NCBI RefSeq assembly: GCF_023016285.1
Contig: NZ_CP095413.1
Span: 2,356,001 to 2,420,000, forward strand
DNA from: Muricauda sp. SCSIO 64092
Lineage (GTDB): Bacteria; Bacteroidota; Bacteroidia; Flavobacteriales; Flavobacteriaceae
DNA: 64,000 nt
Direction: 5' to 3'
Shown: one piece after another, positions 36,901 through 45,479 of the stretch
How positions within the stretch are numbered: position 1 is the first letter of the stretch
Layout: every line of letters begins with the position of its first letter
Position numbers and translations under genes: made by a program
The notes under the pieces: model-generated
Databases searched by the model: none
The model's input: the letters and a program-made list of their open reading frames with translations, nothing else
What the model was told of the DNA's origin: nothing

Positions 36901-39090
36901 TCACTCGTTCCTACCAATCAAGGTAAAATCCAAATGCCTTTTCACTAAATCCGTGTTTTTCACCATAACAATGACTTCATCACCCAATTGATACATTTCT
37001 TTAAATCGCTCACCAATCACCGCATATTGGCGTTCATCAAAAACATAATAATCGTCTTTAATATCCCGAATCCTGACCATTCCCTCACACTTGTTCTCTA
37101 TGATTTCCACATAAATGCCCCACTCCGTAACACCGGAGATTACCCCTATAAATTCCTTATCCGAATGATCCTGCATAAATTTTATCTGCATGTACTTTAT
37201 GGAATCACGTTCGGCACTTGCCGCCAACAATTCCATATTGGAAGAATGTTTGCACTGTTCTTCCAACACCTCTTCCCCTGCAGACTTTCCACCATCCAAA
37301 TACTGCTGCAAAAGACGATGTACCATTACATCTGGATATCTTCGTATGGGGGATGTAAAGTGCGTATAATAATCAAAGGCCAATCCGTAGTGTCCAATAT
37401 TGTCCGTGGTATACATCGCTTTGCTCATGCTTCGAATGGCAAGGGTATCCACTAAGTTTTGCTCTTTCTTTCCTTTGACATTTTCCAACAATCGGTTCAA
37501 AGATGTATTGATTGTTTTTCTGTCCCTTATATCCACACTATGTCCAAATTTGGAAATCACGCCATTAAGCGCCATGAGTTTATCCAAATCCGGATCGTCG
37601 TGTACGCGATAAACAAATGTTTTCTTTGGCTTTTGCCTGCCTATGAATTCAGCTACTTTTCTATTGGCCAGTAACATGAATTCCTCAATTAACTTATTGG
37701 CATCCTTGGATTCCTTGAAAAAAACACTTTCCGGATTGTTCTGTTCATCAAGATTGAATTTCACCTCAATTTTATCAAAGGAAATTGCCCCGGAATCCAT
37801 TCGCTTTTCCCGCATAATTTTGGCAAGGCCGTCCAGTTTCAGGACTGCTTCCTTAATTTCATTTGAAACTTGATACCCATCCTCCCGTATGGAAATATCC
37901 TTTGGAATGGTATTGGATTTTTTTTCAATGATTTGCTGTGCTTCCTCATACGCAAAACGCTCATTTGAATAAATAACCGTCCTTCCAAACCACTGATTTC
38001 GCACCACGGCATTGTTATCCATCTCAAAAACCGCAGAGAAGGTATATTTCTCCTCATTGGGTCTTAACGAACACGCATTATTGGACAATACTTCCGGTAA
38101 CATGGGAACAACCCTGTCCACTAAGTACACCGATGTTGCCCTGTTGAAGGCTTCCACATCCAAAATGGAACCAGGGATTACGTAATGCGAAACATCAGCA
38201 ATATGCACACCGATTTCATAATTACCATTTTCCAGTTCCCGGAACGAAAGGGCATCATCAAAATCCTTGGCATCTTTTGGATCGATGGTGAAGGTAAGTA
38301 CCTCCCGCATATCCTTTCGCTTCTGTATTTCCACTTCTTTAATGGAAGTATCCAAGGTGTTCGCTAACTGCTCCACCTCAAACGGAAACTCATAAGGAAG
38401 TCCATATTCCGCCAGTATGGAATGAATTTCCGTATGGTGCTCCCCAGGCATACCCAAAATTTCCTTGATGGTACCGTAGGGAGAATCCGTATCATCCGGC
38501 CAATCCCCCAGCTCCACCAAGACTTTTGTGCCGTCCTCCGCTTTTTTTGACCGCTCAATTGGCACAAAGATATCCGTATACATTTTGGGGTCGGTGGGCC
38601 TTACAAACACAAAGGTTTTGTGTTTTTCCACTATACCTACATAGGCATTTTTTGTGCGTTCCACCACTCTGGAAATTTCCCCTTCCGGTCTACGTCCATT
38701 TTTCCTGTCCCTAAGGGATACCTCTACAATATCACCATGAAAAGCTTTGTTCAGTCGATTGTTGGGAACGAAAATATCTTCCTCAACCCCATCTACCATA
38801 ATGTAGGCGTTGCCATTGGTGGCTAAATCCACCTTTCCTTGTAAAAGTATTTTTTTTGTTTGCTTTTTTTGAAATTTCCCGCGCTCCAGCTCCACAATCC
38901 GATTCTTGGCCTTTAGTTGTCCCAAACGCTGAATTAAATCGTTACGTTCCTTGGTGTCCGTGATACCAAGTTTTGAAGCAATTTGTTTATAATTGAAAGA
39001 TTTGTTGGGTTCAGCTTCCAGAACGGTAAAAATCCCTTTCGTGATTTCATTTTTCCGCTGACTCCTTGCCCTTTTTTTCTTTTTGGACAT
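36901..39090 (-). CDS. rnr: Ribonuclease R
   Basis: Processive 3'-5' exoribonuclease that degrades structured RNA. 729 residues. Order: a basic winged-helix-like N-terminus (residues 1-80), cold-shock OB domains, the RNB catalytic domain with TIDPKDAKDFDDALS (acidic metal ligands, about residues 270-285) and YDYYTHFTSPIRRYPD, and a C-terminal S1 domain (EFIGVISGVTEWGIYVEI). It lacks the long lysine-rich tail of the E. coli enzyme. It is divergent from rpiB across a 586-base AT-rich gap. Confidence 0.96.
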   Translation of the reverse strand: MSKKKKRARSQRKNEITKGIFTVLEAEPNKSFNYKQIASKLGITDTKERNDLIQRLGQLKAKNRIVELERGKFQKKQTKKILLQGKVDLATNGNAYIMVDGVEEDIFVPNNRLNKAFHGDIVEVSLRDRKNGRRPEGEISRVVERTKNAYVGIVEKHKTFVFVRPTDPKMYTDIFVPIERSKKAEDGTKVLVELGDWPDDTDSPYGTIKEILGMPGEHHTEIHSILAEYGLPYEFPFEVEQLANTLDTSIKEVEIQKRKDMREVLTFTIDPKDAKDFDDALSFRELENGNYEIGVHIADVSHYVIPGSILDVEAFNRATSVYLVDRVVPMLPEVLSNNACSLRPNEEKYTFSAVFEMDNNAVVRNQWFGRTVIYSNERFAYEEAQQIIEKKSNTIPKDISIREDGYQVSNEIKEAVLKLDGLAKIMREKRMDSGAISFDKIEVKFNLDEQNNPESVFFKESKDANKLIEEFMLLANRKVAEFIGRQKPKKTFVYRVHDDPDLDKLMALNGVISKFGHSVDIRDRKTINTSLNRLLENVKGKKEQNLVDTLAIRSMSKAMYTTDNIGHYGLAFDYYTHFTSPIRRYPDVMVHRLLQQYLDGGKSAGEEVLEEQCKHSSNMELLAASAERDSIKYMQIKFMQDHSDKEFIGVISGVTEWGIYVEIIENKCEGMVRIRDIKDDYYVFDERQYAVIGERFKEMYQLGDEVIVMVKNTDLVKRHLDFTLIGRNE

Positions 39091-39676
39091 TCAAATGAAA
39101 GTTTGTGCCAAATTACAAATTTTGAGCTATGGAAATCTTACCATGGATCTTAGTTCAAAAGTTAAGTTTATCAACAACTACAATACAGCTATTTTTTCTT
39201 TTTTAAAATTTAAAGAAATTATGGGTATGATTATAGTTTGTGAATAAGGGGAACACTTTTTTTCCTAAAAAGTTGCGTTGAACAATCCTTTCACTTTATT
39301 CACCTATTATTATTCTACGAAGCATATTAAAATCAATAGGTTATATAACTTCTTAACAACTCTTCATAACCGAAATCAACAGAATTCCTAGATAATTATT
39401 TATGGATTTGTTGTTGATATGTGCGGCACTTCTATTGATAATTGTTGATTAAATTTTAATTGAATATTAATTTGATATTAAGGGAGCGTTCGTAATGTTA
39501 AATAAAGTGGTAAAACGCAAATTTTTTCATTCACTTTTGTTTACGTATTATTAACATTTCAAGGTGCTCATAATGTCTTGATTTTTAAGAAGTACAAAAA
39601 AACTACGAATACATATTAACCGTGTGCTTCTAAAAGAATTGTACTTTTGTGGGGAACCAAATTAAGCGGATTAACC
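39091..39676. other. AT-rich intergenic region with DnaA-box-like 9-mers (weak oriC candidate)
   Basis: 586 bases without a credible gene. It holds TTATCAACA at 39168-39176 and, on the minus strand, ATATCAACA (39412-39420), TTATCAATA (39433-39441) and TAATCAACA (39443-39451). All are one or two changes from the DnaA-box form TTATNCACA or from each other, in a strongly AT-rich stretch between divergent genes. The window also carries rnpA and mnmG, genes often near origins. No dnaA is visible. Upstream transcription signals for rnr and rpiB could explain part of the gap. Confidence 0.25.
39642..39649 (+). promoter_or_regulatory. -7 promoter element of rpiB
   Basis: TACTTTTG matches TAnnTTTG, 28 bases before the ATG at 39677, and falls inside the upstream extension of the reading frame, favouring the later start. 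Confidence 0.45.
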
Positions 39677-40108
39677 ATGAAAATAGCTATAGGAAATGAC
39701 CATGCTGGTACAGAATATAAACTTGCCATTGTTGGTTTGTTGAAATCCAAGGGAATTGAGGTCATCAATTACGGAACGGATGGAACGGACAGCGTTGACT
39801 ATCCAGATTTTGTGCATCCAGTAGCGGTGGAAGTGGAACAGGGTACCGTGGATTTAGGTATTGTGATATGCGGCAGCGGAAACGGGGCTAGCATGACCAT
39901 TAATAAGCATCAGGGAGTAAGGGGAGCCCTCTGTTGGAACAAGGAAATCACAGCCTTGGCAAGGGAACATAACGACGCCAATATTTTGAGTCTTCCGGCA
40001 AGATTTATTGCACTTCCCCAGGCGCTGGATATGGTAGAGACTTTTTTGACCACCGAATTCGAAGGTGGTCGTCATGAGCGAAGAATAGAAAAAATCCCAT
40101 GTGCTTGA
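39677..40108 (+). CDS. rpiB: Ribose-5-phosphate isomerase B
   Basis: Interconverts ribose-5-phosphate and ribulose-5-phosphate in the pentose phosphate pathway (cytoplasm). 143 residues from the ATG at 39677 (MKIAIGNDHAGTEYK). Seen: the RpiB/LacAB signatures IAIGNDHAG, YPDFVHPVA, and GIVICGSGNGASM with the catalytic Cys, then EHNDANILSLPARFI with the conserved His. Followed 55 bases later by a metal-transport gene. Confidence 0.95.
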   Translation: MKIAIGNDHAGTEYKLAIVGLLKSKGIEVINYGTDGTDSVDYPDFVHPVAVEVEQGTVDLGIVICGSGNGASMTINKHQGVRGALCWNKEITALAREHNDANILSLPARFIALPQALDMVETFLTTEFEGGRHERRIEKIPCA

Positions 40109-40163
40109 TACCATACACCAAAGGAGTTGTATAAAGCCTTACCTACCTTTAAAATAAAGGTAA

Positions 40164-41078
40164 ATGATTATGGGACATCAGCACCATCATTCGCATAGAC
40201 ATAAGGTAGACGGCAAAAATCTTGGGATTTCCATTGTTCTAAATGTTGTTGTTACCATTGCCCAGATGATAGGAGGTCTTATTTCAGGTAGTCTTTCGCT
40301 ACTATCCGATGCGGTTCATAATTTTAGCGATGTACTTTCCCTTATCATCAGTTTTCTGGCGAACAGATTATCAAAAAAAAAGGCTTCCACCAACAGGACA
40401 TTTGGATATAAGCGCGCAGAAATTATTGCCGCTTTTGTGAATTCTGCCACCCTAATGGTGGTTTCGTTATTTCTTATTGTTGAGGCAATAGAACGGTTTT
40501 TGGCACCTCAGGAAGTTGCTTCAAATTGGGTGATCTGGCTTTCTATCCTGGCGATATTGGTCAATGGTTTTAGTGTGTTGTTATTGAAGAAGGATGCTGC
40601 CGTAAATATGAATATGAAATCGGCCTATCTTCATTTATTGACGGATATGATGGCCTCCATTGCCGTTTTAGTGGGAGGACTGCTCATGAAATTTTACGCC
40701 ATTTTTTGGATAGACCCGTTATTGACCTTGATTATTGCGCTGTATTTGATTTATGTGGGTTACGATTTATTAAAGGAGTCAACCAAAGTATTGATGCTTT
40801 TTACACCAAAATCAATTGCGGTACAGGAAATTGTTTCCAGTATTTGCGAAATAAAGGGGATTAAAAACGTTCATCATGTCCATGTTTGGCAATTAAATGA
40901 AGAGGAGATTCATCTGGAGGCGCATGTGGACTTTAAAGAGGATATTAAATTATCCGAGTTTGATGTTATTTTAGAAGGCATAGAAGAATTGGTATACCAT
41001 CGGCATGGAATCAATCATGTAAACATTCAACCTGAATTTGGTAAATGTGATACCAAAAAAATAATAGTCCAGGATTAG
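40164..41078 (+). CDS. Cation diffusion facilitator transporter
   Basis: 304 residues. His-rich N-terminus (HQHHHSHRHK) that can bind metal, six membrane segments, and the paired metal-site motifs LLSDAVHNFSD (second segment) and LHLLTDMMAS (fifth segment), as in CDF zinc exporters; the cytoplasmic C-terminal domain contains HVHVWQL and HRHGINHVNIQPE. Probable role: proton-coupled Zn2+ (or Cd2+/Co2+) efflux from the cytoplasm. The start may instead be the ATG two codons later (40170). Likely co-transcribed with rpiB. Confidence 0.92.
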   Translation: MIMGHQHHHSHRHKVDGKNLGISIVLNVVVTIAQMIGGLISGSLSLLSDAVHNFSDVLSLIISFLANRLSKKKASTNRTFGYKRAEIIAAFVNSATLMVVSLFLIVEAIERFLAPQEVASNWVIWLSILAILVNGFSVLLLKKDAAVNMNMKSAYLHLLTDMMASIAVLVGGLLMKFYAIFWIDPLLTLIIALYLIYVGYDLLKESTKVLMLFTPKSIAVQEIVSSICEIKGIKNVHHVHVWQLNEEEIHLEAHVDFKEDIKLSEFDVILEGIEELVYHRHGINHVNIQPEFGKCDTKKIIVQD

Positions 41079-41156
41079 AACTCATTTATACTTTTTGGAA
41101 TGAGGCGAAAATTGGGGGTTTTGTGGCCAGTTGAAGGCTTTTTTAAGTTGCACCCG

Positions 41157-41180
41157 CCTGCCTTCTGCATGGTGGGCAGG
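41157..41180. repeat. REP-like imperfect palindrome
   Basis: CCTGCC and GGCAGG arms with a CACC/GGTG outer pairing, in the gap between the CDF and GNAT genes. The form resembles short dispersed palindromes common between flavobacterial genes; copy number cannot be checked here. Confidence 0.4.
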
Positions 41181-41212
41181 TAGCTGGGCTACGGAAGGAA
41201 AAAGTTTTTAGT

Positions 41213-41653
41213 ATGGAGATTCAAATAAAAACGTTCGATAATCTTTCGGTTACCGAGCTGTACGACCTATTGAAACTGAGGAGCGAAGTTTTTGTGGTAG
41301 AGCAGAAATGTATTTATCTGGACATTGATGGTAAAGATGGTAAAGCATTGCATGTCCTAGGAATATTGGAAGGAAAAATAGTGGCGTATTCACGCATATT
41401 CAAAGCTGGGGATTACTTTGCGAATACGTCTATTGGAAGGGTGGTGGTTGCCAAATCAGATCGAAAAAAGGGTTATGCCAAAATCATGATGAAAGCAGCC
41501 ATGGAACATATTTTCAATAGCTTAAAGGAGCGAAAAATTGAACTTTCGGCACAGACGTACCTGAGCCGGTTTTATACGGAATTAGGATTTAAGATAGTGG
41601 GGGAAGCGTACTTGGAAGATGGAATTCCCCATAGGAAGATGATTTACGGTTAG
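41213..41653 (+). CDS. GNAT family N-acetyltransferase (ElaA-like)
   Basis: 146 residues. Opening DNLSVTELYDLLKLRSEVFVVEQ is the ElaA-type start; the acetyl-CoA loop is RVVVAKSDRKKGYAKIMM (R/Q-x-x-G-x-A form), and LSAQTYLSRFYTELGFKIVGE closes the fold. Transfers an acetyl group from acetyl-CoA to an unknown substrate. It converges with the DNA methyltransferase gene; an inverted repeat lies in the 68-base gap. Confidence 0.88.
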   Translation: MEIQIKTFDNLSVTELYDLLKLRSEVFVVEQKCIYLDIDGKDGKALHVLGILEGKIVAYSRIFKAGDYFANTSIGRVVVAKSDRKKGYAKIMMKAAMEHIFNSLKERKIELSAQTYLSRFYTELGFKIVGEAYLEDGIPHRKMIYG

Positions 41654-41658
41654 GCACA

Positions 41659-41738
41659 CCCTTTTGGCGGATTTCAATGAAAATCCTATTCCAAACATAG
41701 TATAACACTACTTTTTGAGGGTTAATCCGCCAAAAGGG
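41659..41738. repeat. Fifteen-base perfect inverted repeat between GNAT and methyltransferase genes
   Basis: Left arm CCCTTTTGGCGGATT at 41659-41673, right arm its exact complement at 41724-41738, 50-base loop. The right arm is the last codons and stop of the methyltransferase gene. It may act as a terminator for both genes or be a duplicated gene end; no T-tract supports termination. Confidence 0.6.
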
Positions 41739-42948
41739 AGATTAGGGATTCCCCTATTTTTTTTGCCACACCGACCACCAATGCATTTCCCATGAAGAAA
41801 GCCCGTTTGGTGTCGGATATTCCCTGAAGTTTGGTATGGTTGTCCGGAAAGCCATTGAGCCGTTCCAATTCTATTGGAGTTAAGCGACGATATCCCATGG
41901 CCGTTTGTACCACGTGTTTAAAGCGTGAAGGTGATTTTCCACCTTCACCGGTAATGATGGTTCTTGAAGGTTTGTCCAAAGCATCCGGAAAAACCATGGA
42001 ACCCTCGGAATATTGGTATTGATAACCTGTTTTTGTGGTTCTAACTTCCTTTTTTCTACCTTTTAAATACTGCCATTTGGGAAGTTCATCAATAGCAATA
42101 TAGAAATCTGCCGTGACCTCTCCATTGAGCAATATTGAGGAAAGCGGGAGTTGCGGGCCATCAAAACTTGGGGTGGTCTTTTGGGTAATTACGATGTTTT
42201 CAATACAGAGACCGGAATTTTCAAAGGGGGAATGGGTTTTTCCTTGATTGAAATTGTTGGATGTGGAAACCAAATCTCCCTTAAAATCAAAAATTGTGGA
42301 TTGTTGCCTGGTTTGTTGAACGGGAAAGGCCGTAGCCAAAACCCCATTTCGTGTTATCCATTGCTCCTTATCGTTTTCCCTAATGTTTTTAAAAATTTGG
42401 GATGATTTGTGATGCCCAACTAAAAACACTCTCCTCCGACGTTGGGGAAAACCGTATTCCGCCGCATTGATTACACGCCATTCAACGGCATAACCTAAGT
42501 CTGAAAGACCCTTTAACATGACGGCAAAATCACGGCCGCGTTGTGTAGCGGGTGATTTTAACAGGCGGTCCACGTTCTCCAGGATCAAATATTGGGGCCT
42601 CTTTTTCTTTTCCTCTAAAATGCGATATATGGACCACCAAAGCACCCCTTTTTTACCTAAAAGGCCCTTGGAACTGTTTAAGGTTGCTGCAACGGAATAG
42701 TCTTGGCATGGAAATCCACCCACCAGGACGTCGTGGTCGGGAATTTCTTGGGTAGGGACCTCCTCAATATTTTGGTTGGAGTGGTTCTGTGCCCCAAAAC
42801 GCGCTTCATAGACTTTTGAGGCATGTTGTGTTTTGGTGGAAGGCTCCCATTGATTACTCCAAACAACCTTAAATCTATCGGTATCCTCCAATCCCAATCG
42901 GAAACCCCCAACACCGGCAAAAAGTTCGCAAACGGTTAATTTTTGCAT
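41722..42948 (-). CDS. dcm: Orphan DNA (cytosine-5)-methyltransferase
   Basis: Transfers methyl from SAM to C5 of cytosine in a specific DNA site. 408 residues from the ATG at 42948 (MQKLTVCELFAG); an upstream TTG at 42972 is less likely. Motif I FAGVGGFRLGLED (10-22), motif IV GGFPCQDYS with catalytic Cys81, motif VI ENVDR (124-128), motif VIII QRRRRVF (169-175), the target-recognition region after about residue 190, and motifs IX-X at the end (GYRRLTPIELERLNGFPD, GNALVVGV). No restriction endonuclease, vsr or second methyltransferase gene is next to it. It starts 27 bases after the S41 protease stop, as if inserted downstream of the rnpA-protease unit. Recognition site unknown. Confidence 0.93.
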   Translation of the reverse strand: MQKLTVCELFAGVGGFRLGLEDTDRFKVVWSNQWEPSTKTQHASKVYEARFGAQNHSNQNIEEVPTQEIPDHDVLVGGFPCQDYSVAATLNSSKGLLGKKGVLWWSIYRILEEKKKRPQYLILENVDRLLKSPATQRGRDFAVMLKGLSDLGYAVEWRVINAAEYGFPQRRRRVFLVGHHKSSQIFKNIRENDKEQWITRNGVLATAFPVQQTRQQSTIFDFKGDLVSTSNNFNQGKTHSPFENSGLCIENIVITQKTTPSFDGPQLPLSSILLNGEVTADFYIAIDELPKWQYLKGRKKEVRTTKTGYQYQYSEGSMVFPDALDKPSRTIITGEGGKSPSRFKHVVQTAMGYRRLTPIELERLNGFPDNHTKLQGISDTKRAFFMGNALVVGVAKKIGESLISLLAD

Positions 42949-42975
42949 GCCCAAATGTAGGGAGAAATCCAAAAA

Positions 42976-44601
42976 TCATTTCAGGATGTTGGCGTACTTG
43001 GAGCTGTCATTTAGCAAAGACACCGCCGTTAAAATGCCCTCATCATGTTTGAGGCTATAATCGTAAAGCCCCCTTCTGTAGAAATACCGTTTCACAAGTT
43101 CATCGGTAAGTTTTTTGGAAATCTCTTTCTTATAGGTGTCCAAGGCGGATATTTTTCCTTTGTTGATGGTCAATAGCAAATCTTTGTAACTGTTCTGTAC
43201 TTCGGAGCCCAAAAGGGTCTCATCCGCATTGAGTTGTTCCTCCAATAGTTTTTCGGTATCTGTTTTAAAGGTAAAATCAGCTTTTTGGGCAAATCCCTTG
43301 AAAGCGGTATAATCCGTATCGGAAAAATTAAAATCGGAAACCGCACCAAAATCGTTTTTATAGAAAAAATCGGTGGCAAAATCAAAAATGACCCTGTTCC
43401 TGTCAAGGGCTTTGATGAGGTCATTGGTTTTAAGGGAAGCAATTTCTACATCCGGCATAACACCACCACCGTCTTCCACGATCCTTCCGTTTCGGGTCTT
43501 AAATTGATTGAATTTGGTATTTCTGACCGCATTTCCTTCCTCATCCCTGTTCCAATAGTCCAAGGACTGGATACATCTACCGGAAGGGGTGTAATAACGG
43601 GATATGGTTACTTTTAATTGGGTTCCATAGGTTAGCTTCAGTGGACGCTGAACCAGCCCTTTTCCAAAACTTCTGGCCCCCATGACCACGGCACGGTCCA
43701 AATCCTGAAGCCCTCCGGATACAATCTCACTGGCCGAAGCACTGCTTCCATTGATAAGGACCACCAGGGGGATTTCTGCATCTATAGGTTGATTTTTGGT
43801 CGTGTACTGCTGATTGAACTTTTTTACTTTGGATTTTGTGGTCACTATCAATTCCCCTTTGGGGACAAATAAATTGGTGACGTTAATGGCTTCGGAAAGA
43901 AGGCCACCGGGATTTCCGCGCAAATCAAGGATCAAGTGTTCTGCACCCCGCCCCTTTAGATCTAGTATTGCGGCCTTGGTCTGTCCCGATGCTTTTCTGT
44001 TGAACCGTGACAGCACAATATACCCTGTTTTGTCATCCGCCATACTGTAATAGGGAACCGCATCCACTTCAACGCCTTCCCGCTTAATGATCGTTTTTTT
44101 GGTTTCCCCCAGCCTTTGGTAGGTAACCTCAACTTCCGTCCCGTTGGTTCCTTTGAGGAGTTCACTGGCATTATCGTTAAAATCGGACACCTTAATATCC
44201 CCGATCTGGATGATTTCATCCCCGGCTTTGAGTCCGGCCTTATCGGCAGGATAATCTTGGTAGGGTTCCACAATCAACAATTTATCGTCATAAGATCGTA
44301 CCAAGGCGCCAATGCCCGAGTATTCCCCGGCATTGCTTATTTTATAATCCTCAACATCCTGCTCGTTCAAAAACTTGGTGTAGGGATCCAATTCATCCAA
44401 CATGTTTTTTATGGCGGAATCCATTAACTCCGCAGGATTTGTTTCATCCACATAATTCATGTTGAGCTCCTTGAACAGCGTTGTAAAAATTTCTATTTGT
44501 TTGGCAATCTCAAAAAAATCGCTTTTAAAACCACTTCCGACAACAAGAAAAACAACGGCAAAAACAGGGATAAGCAAACGTCTTTTGAAGAGTCTATTCA
44601 T
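42976..44601 (-). CDS. S41 family C-terminal processing peptidase
   Basis: 541 residues. An N-terminal membrane anchor or signal (8-24), a PDZ domain (about 85-170; AGEYSGIGALV, DYPADKAGLKAGDEIIQI), then the S41 catalytic core: DLRGNPGG, the nucleophile in NGSSASASEI (Ser289) and the general base in RSFGKGLVQ (Lys314), spaced 25 residues as in CtpA. A C-terminal helical region follows. It would cut periplasmic or envelope proteins near their C-termini. Its start overlaps the end of the rnpA fusion by 8 bases, so they are coupled. Confidence 0.92.
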   Translation of the reverse strand: MNRLFKRRLLIPVFAVVFLVVGSGFKSDFFEIAKQIEIFTTLFKELNMNYVDETNPAELMDSAIKNMLDELDPYTKFLNEQDVEDYKISNAGEYSGIGALVRSYDDKLLIVEPYQDYPADKAGLKAGDEIIQIGDIKVSDFNDNASELLKGTNGTEVEVTYQRLGETKKTIIKREGVEVDAVPYYSMADDKTGYIVLSRFNRKASGQTKAAILDLKGRGAEHLILDLRGNPGGLLSEAINVTNLFVPKGELIVTTKSKVKKFNQQYTTKNQPIDAEIPLVVLINGSSASASEIVSGGLQDLDRAVVMGARSFGKGLVQRPLKLTYGTQLKVTISRYYTPSGRCIQSLDYWNRDEEGNAVRNTKFNQFKTRNGRIVEDGGGVMPDVEIASLKTNDLIKALDRNRVIFDFATDFFYKNDFGAVSDFNFSDTDYTAFKGFAQKADFTFKTDTEKLLEEQLNADETLLGSEVQNSYKDLLLTINKGKISALDTYKKEISKKLTDELVKRYFYRRGLYDYSLKHDEGILTAVSLLNDSSKYANILK

Positions 44602-45340
44602 TTGAAATCTTTTTTAGAAGCTTGGTAAGCAAGGTTTTGGTTCCTGATTCTATTTGGGAGAAAGAAGGCATTTCTTTTCCAAGGTATAAAATCACCAACG
44701 CATATTGTCCCTTTGTATTGTTAAAAAAAGCGGGTTTGTTCAGGCGATAGGCCTCTTTGAGCAGCCTTTTTATGCGGTTCCGTTTCACAGCTGATTTGAA
44801 ATTCCGCTTGGGCGCCACTAAGGTAACCTGGAAGGGCACGTCCTTGGGCAGGGGAGTTTTTAAGTATAGGAGCTTTAGGGGAAAGGCAGAGATAGCGCTG
44901 CCCTTAAGAAAGAGTTGCTCCAAGAGCTTTTTACTTTTTAATCGTTCCTTTTTTGGGAACGTAAGGGGGGTGTTGGCCACCTGCTTTTTTACCTCGTCCG
45001 CTATGGTTAGCATTACATTGGCCATGTCCGTTTTGATTTCCATATCGGAAAAACCAAGAAAGCGGACCCCTTTTTGTTCCAAGAGCCCCTGTTTTTTTTC
45101 ATTGTACCCGTATTTAAAGTCATGGGAACGACCATCGATTTCAATGGCCAACATTAATTCATGACAATAAAAATCCACGATAAAGTTAAGAAGGGGGACC
45201 TGTGTGTGGAATTGAGCGCCAAGAACACCATTTTTAATGTTGTTCCAAAGCAAAACCTCAGCCAAGGTGCTGTTTTTTCTTAGCGCCCTGGCATATTCCT
45301 TTAGTTTAGGGTCATATGGAATGCTATTGTTTTTTGACAC
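44594..45340 (-). CDS. rnpA: DUF559 nuclease-like domain fused to RNase P protein component
   Basis: 248 residues in one uninterrupted frame. Residues 1-118 are a DUF559 domain of the Vsr-like PD-(D/E)xK fold: RKNSTLAEVLLWNNIKN, NFIVDFYC (Asp56), AIEIDGRSH (Glu67, Asp69) and GVRFLGFSDMEI. Residues 126-248 are RnpA: TFPKKERLKSKKLLEQLF, then VAPKRNFKSAVKRNRIKRLL with the RNR motif that binds the RNase P RNA. RnpA makes tRNA 5' ends with the rnpB RNA and alone is about 115-125 residues. The start is GTG at 45340; ATGs at residues 106 and 110 could give a shorter RnpA. It is followed, overlapping, by the S41 protease gene. Confidence 0.88.
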   Translation of the reverse strand: MSKNNSIPYDPKLKEYARALRKNSTLAEVLLWNNIKNGVLGAQFHTQVPLLNFIVDFYCHELMLAIEIDGRSHDFKYGYNEKKQGLLEQKGVRFLGFSDMEIKTDMANVMLTIADEVKKQVANTPLTFPKKERLKSKKLLEQLFLKGSAISAFPLKLLYLKTPLPKDVPFQVTLVAPKRNFKSAVKRNRIKRLLKEAYRLNKPAFFNNTKGQYALVILYLGKEMPSFSQIESGTKTLLTKLLKKISNE

Positions 45341-45362
45341 CCCTGGAGTCCCCTCAAGGGGG
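45341..45362. repeat. Palindromic repeat abutting the DUF559-rnpA start
   Basis: CCCCT-CA-AGGGG with a flanking CCCCTGGAG, read through by the open frame upstream of the GTG start. Similar CCCCTnnAGGGG-bearing elements are, from memory, frequent before DUF559 genes in Bacteroidota. Confidence 0.4.
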
Positions 45363-45479
45363 CAATTGTTTAGTGTAAGTTACGATGTTTACATTTAGGA
45401 TTCGGAATTTTGGCCATGACCTCCATGGATTGCGATGCTTGGCCCTTATTGCCTAATGCTATGGGATTTGGTTTTGGCG

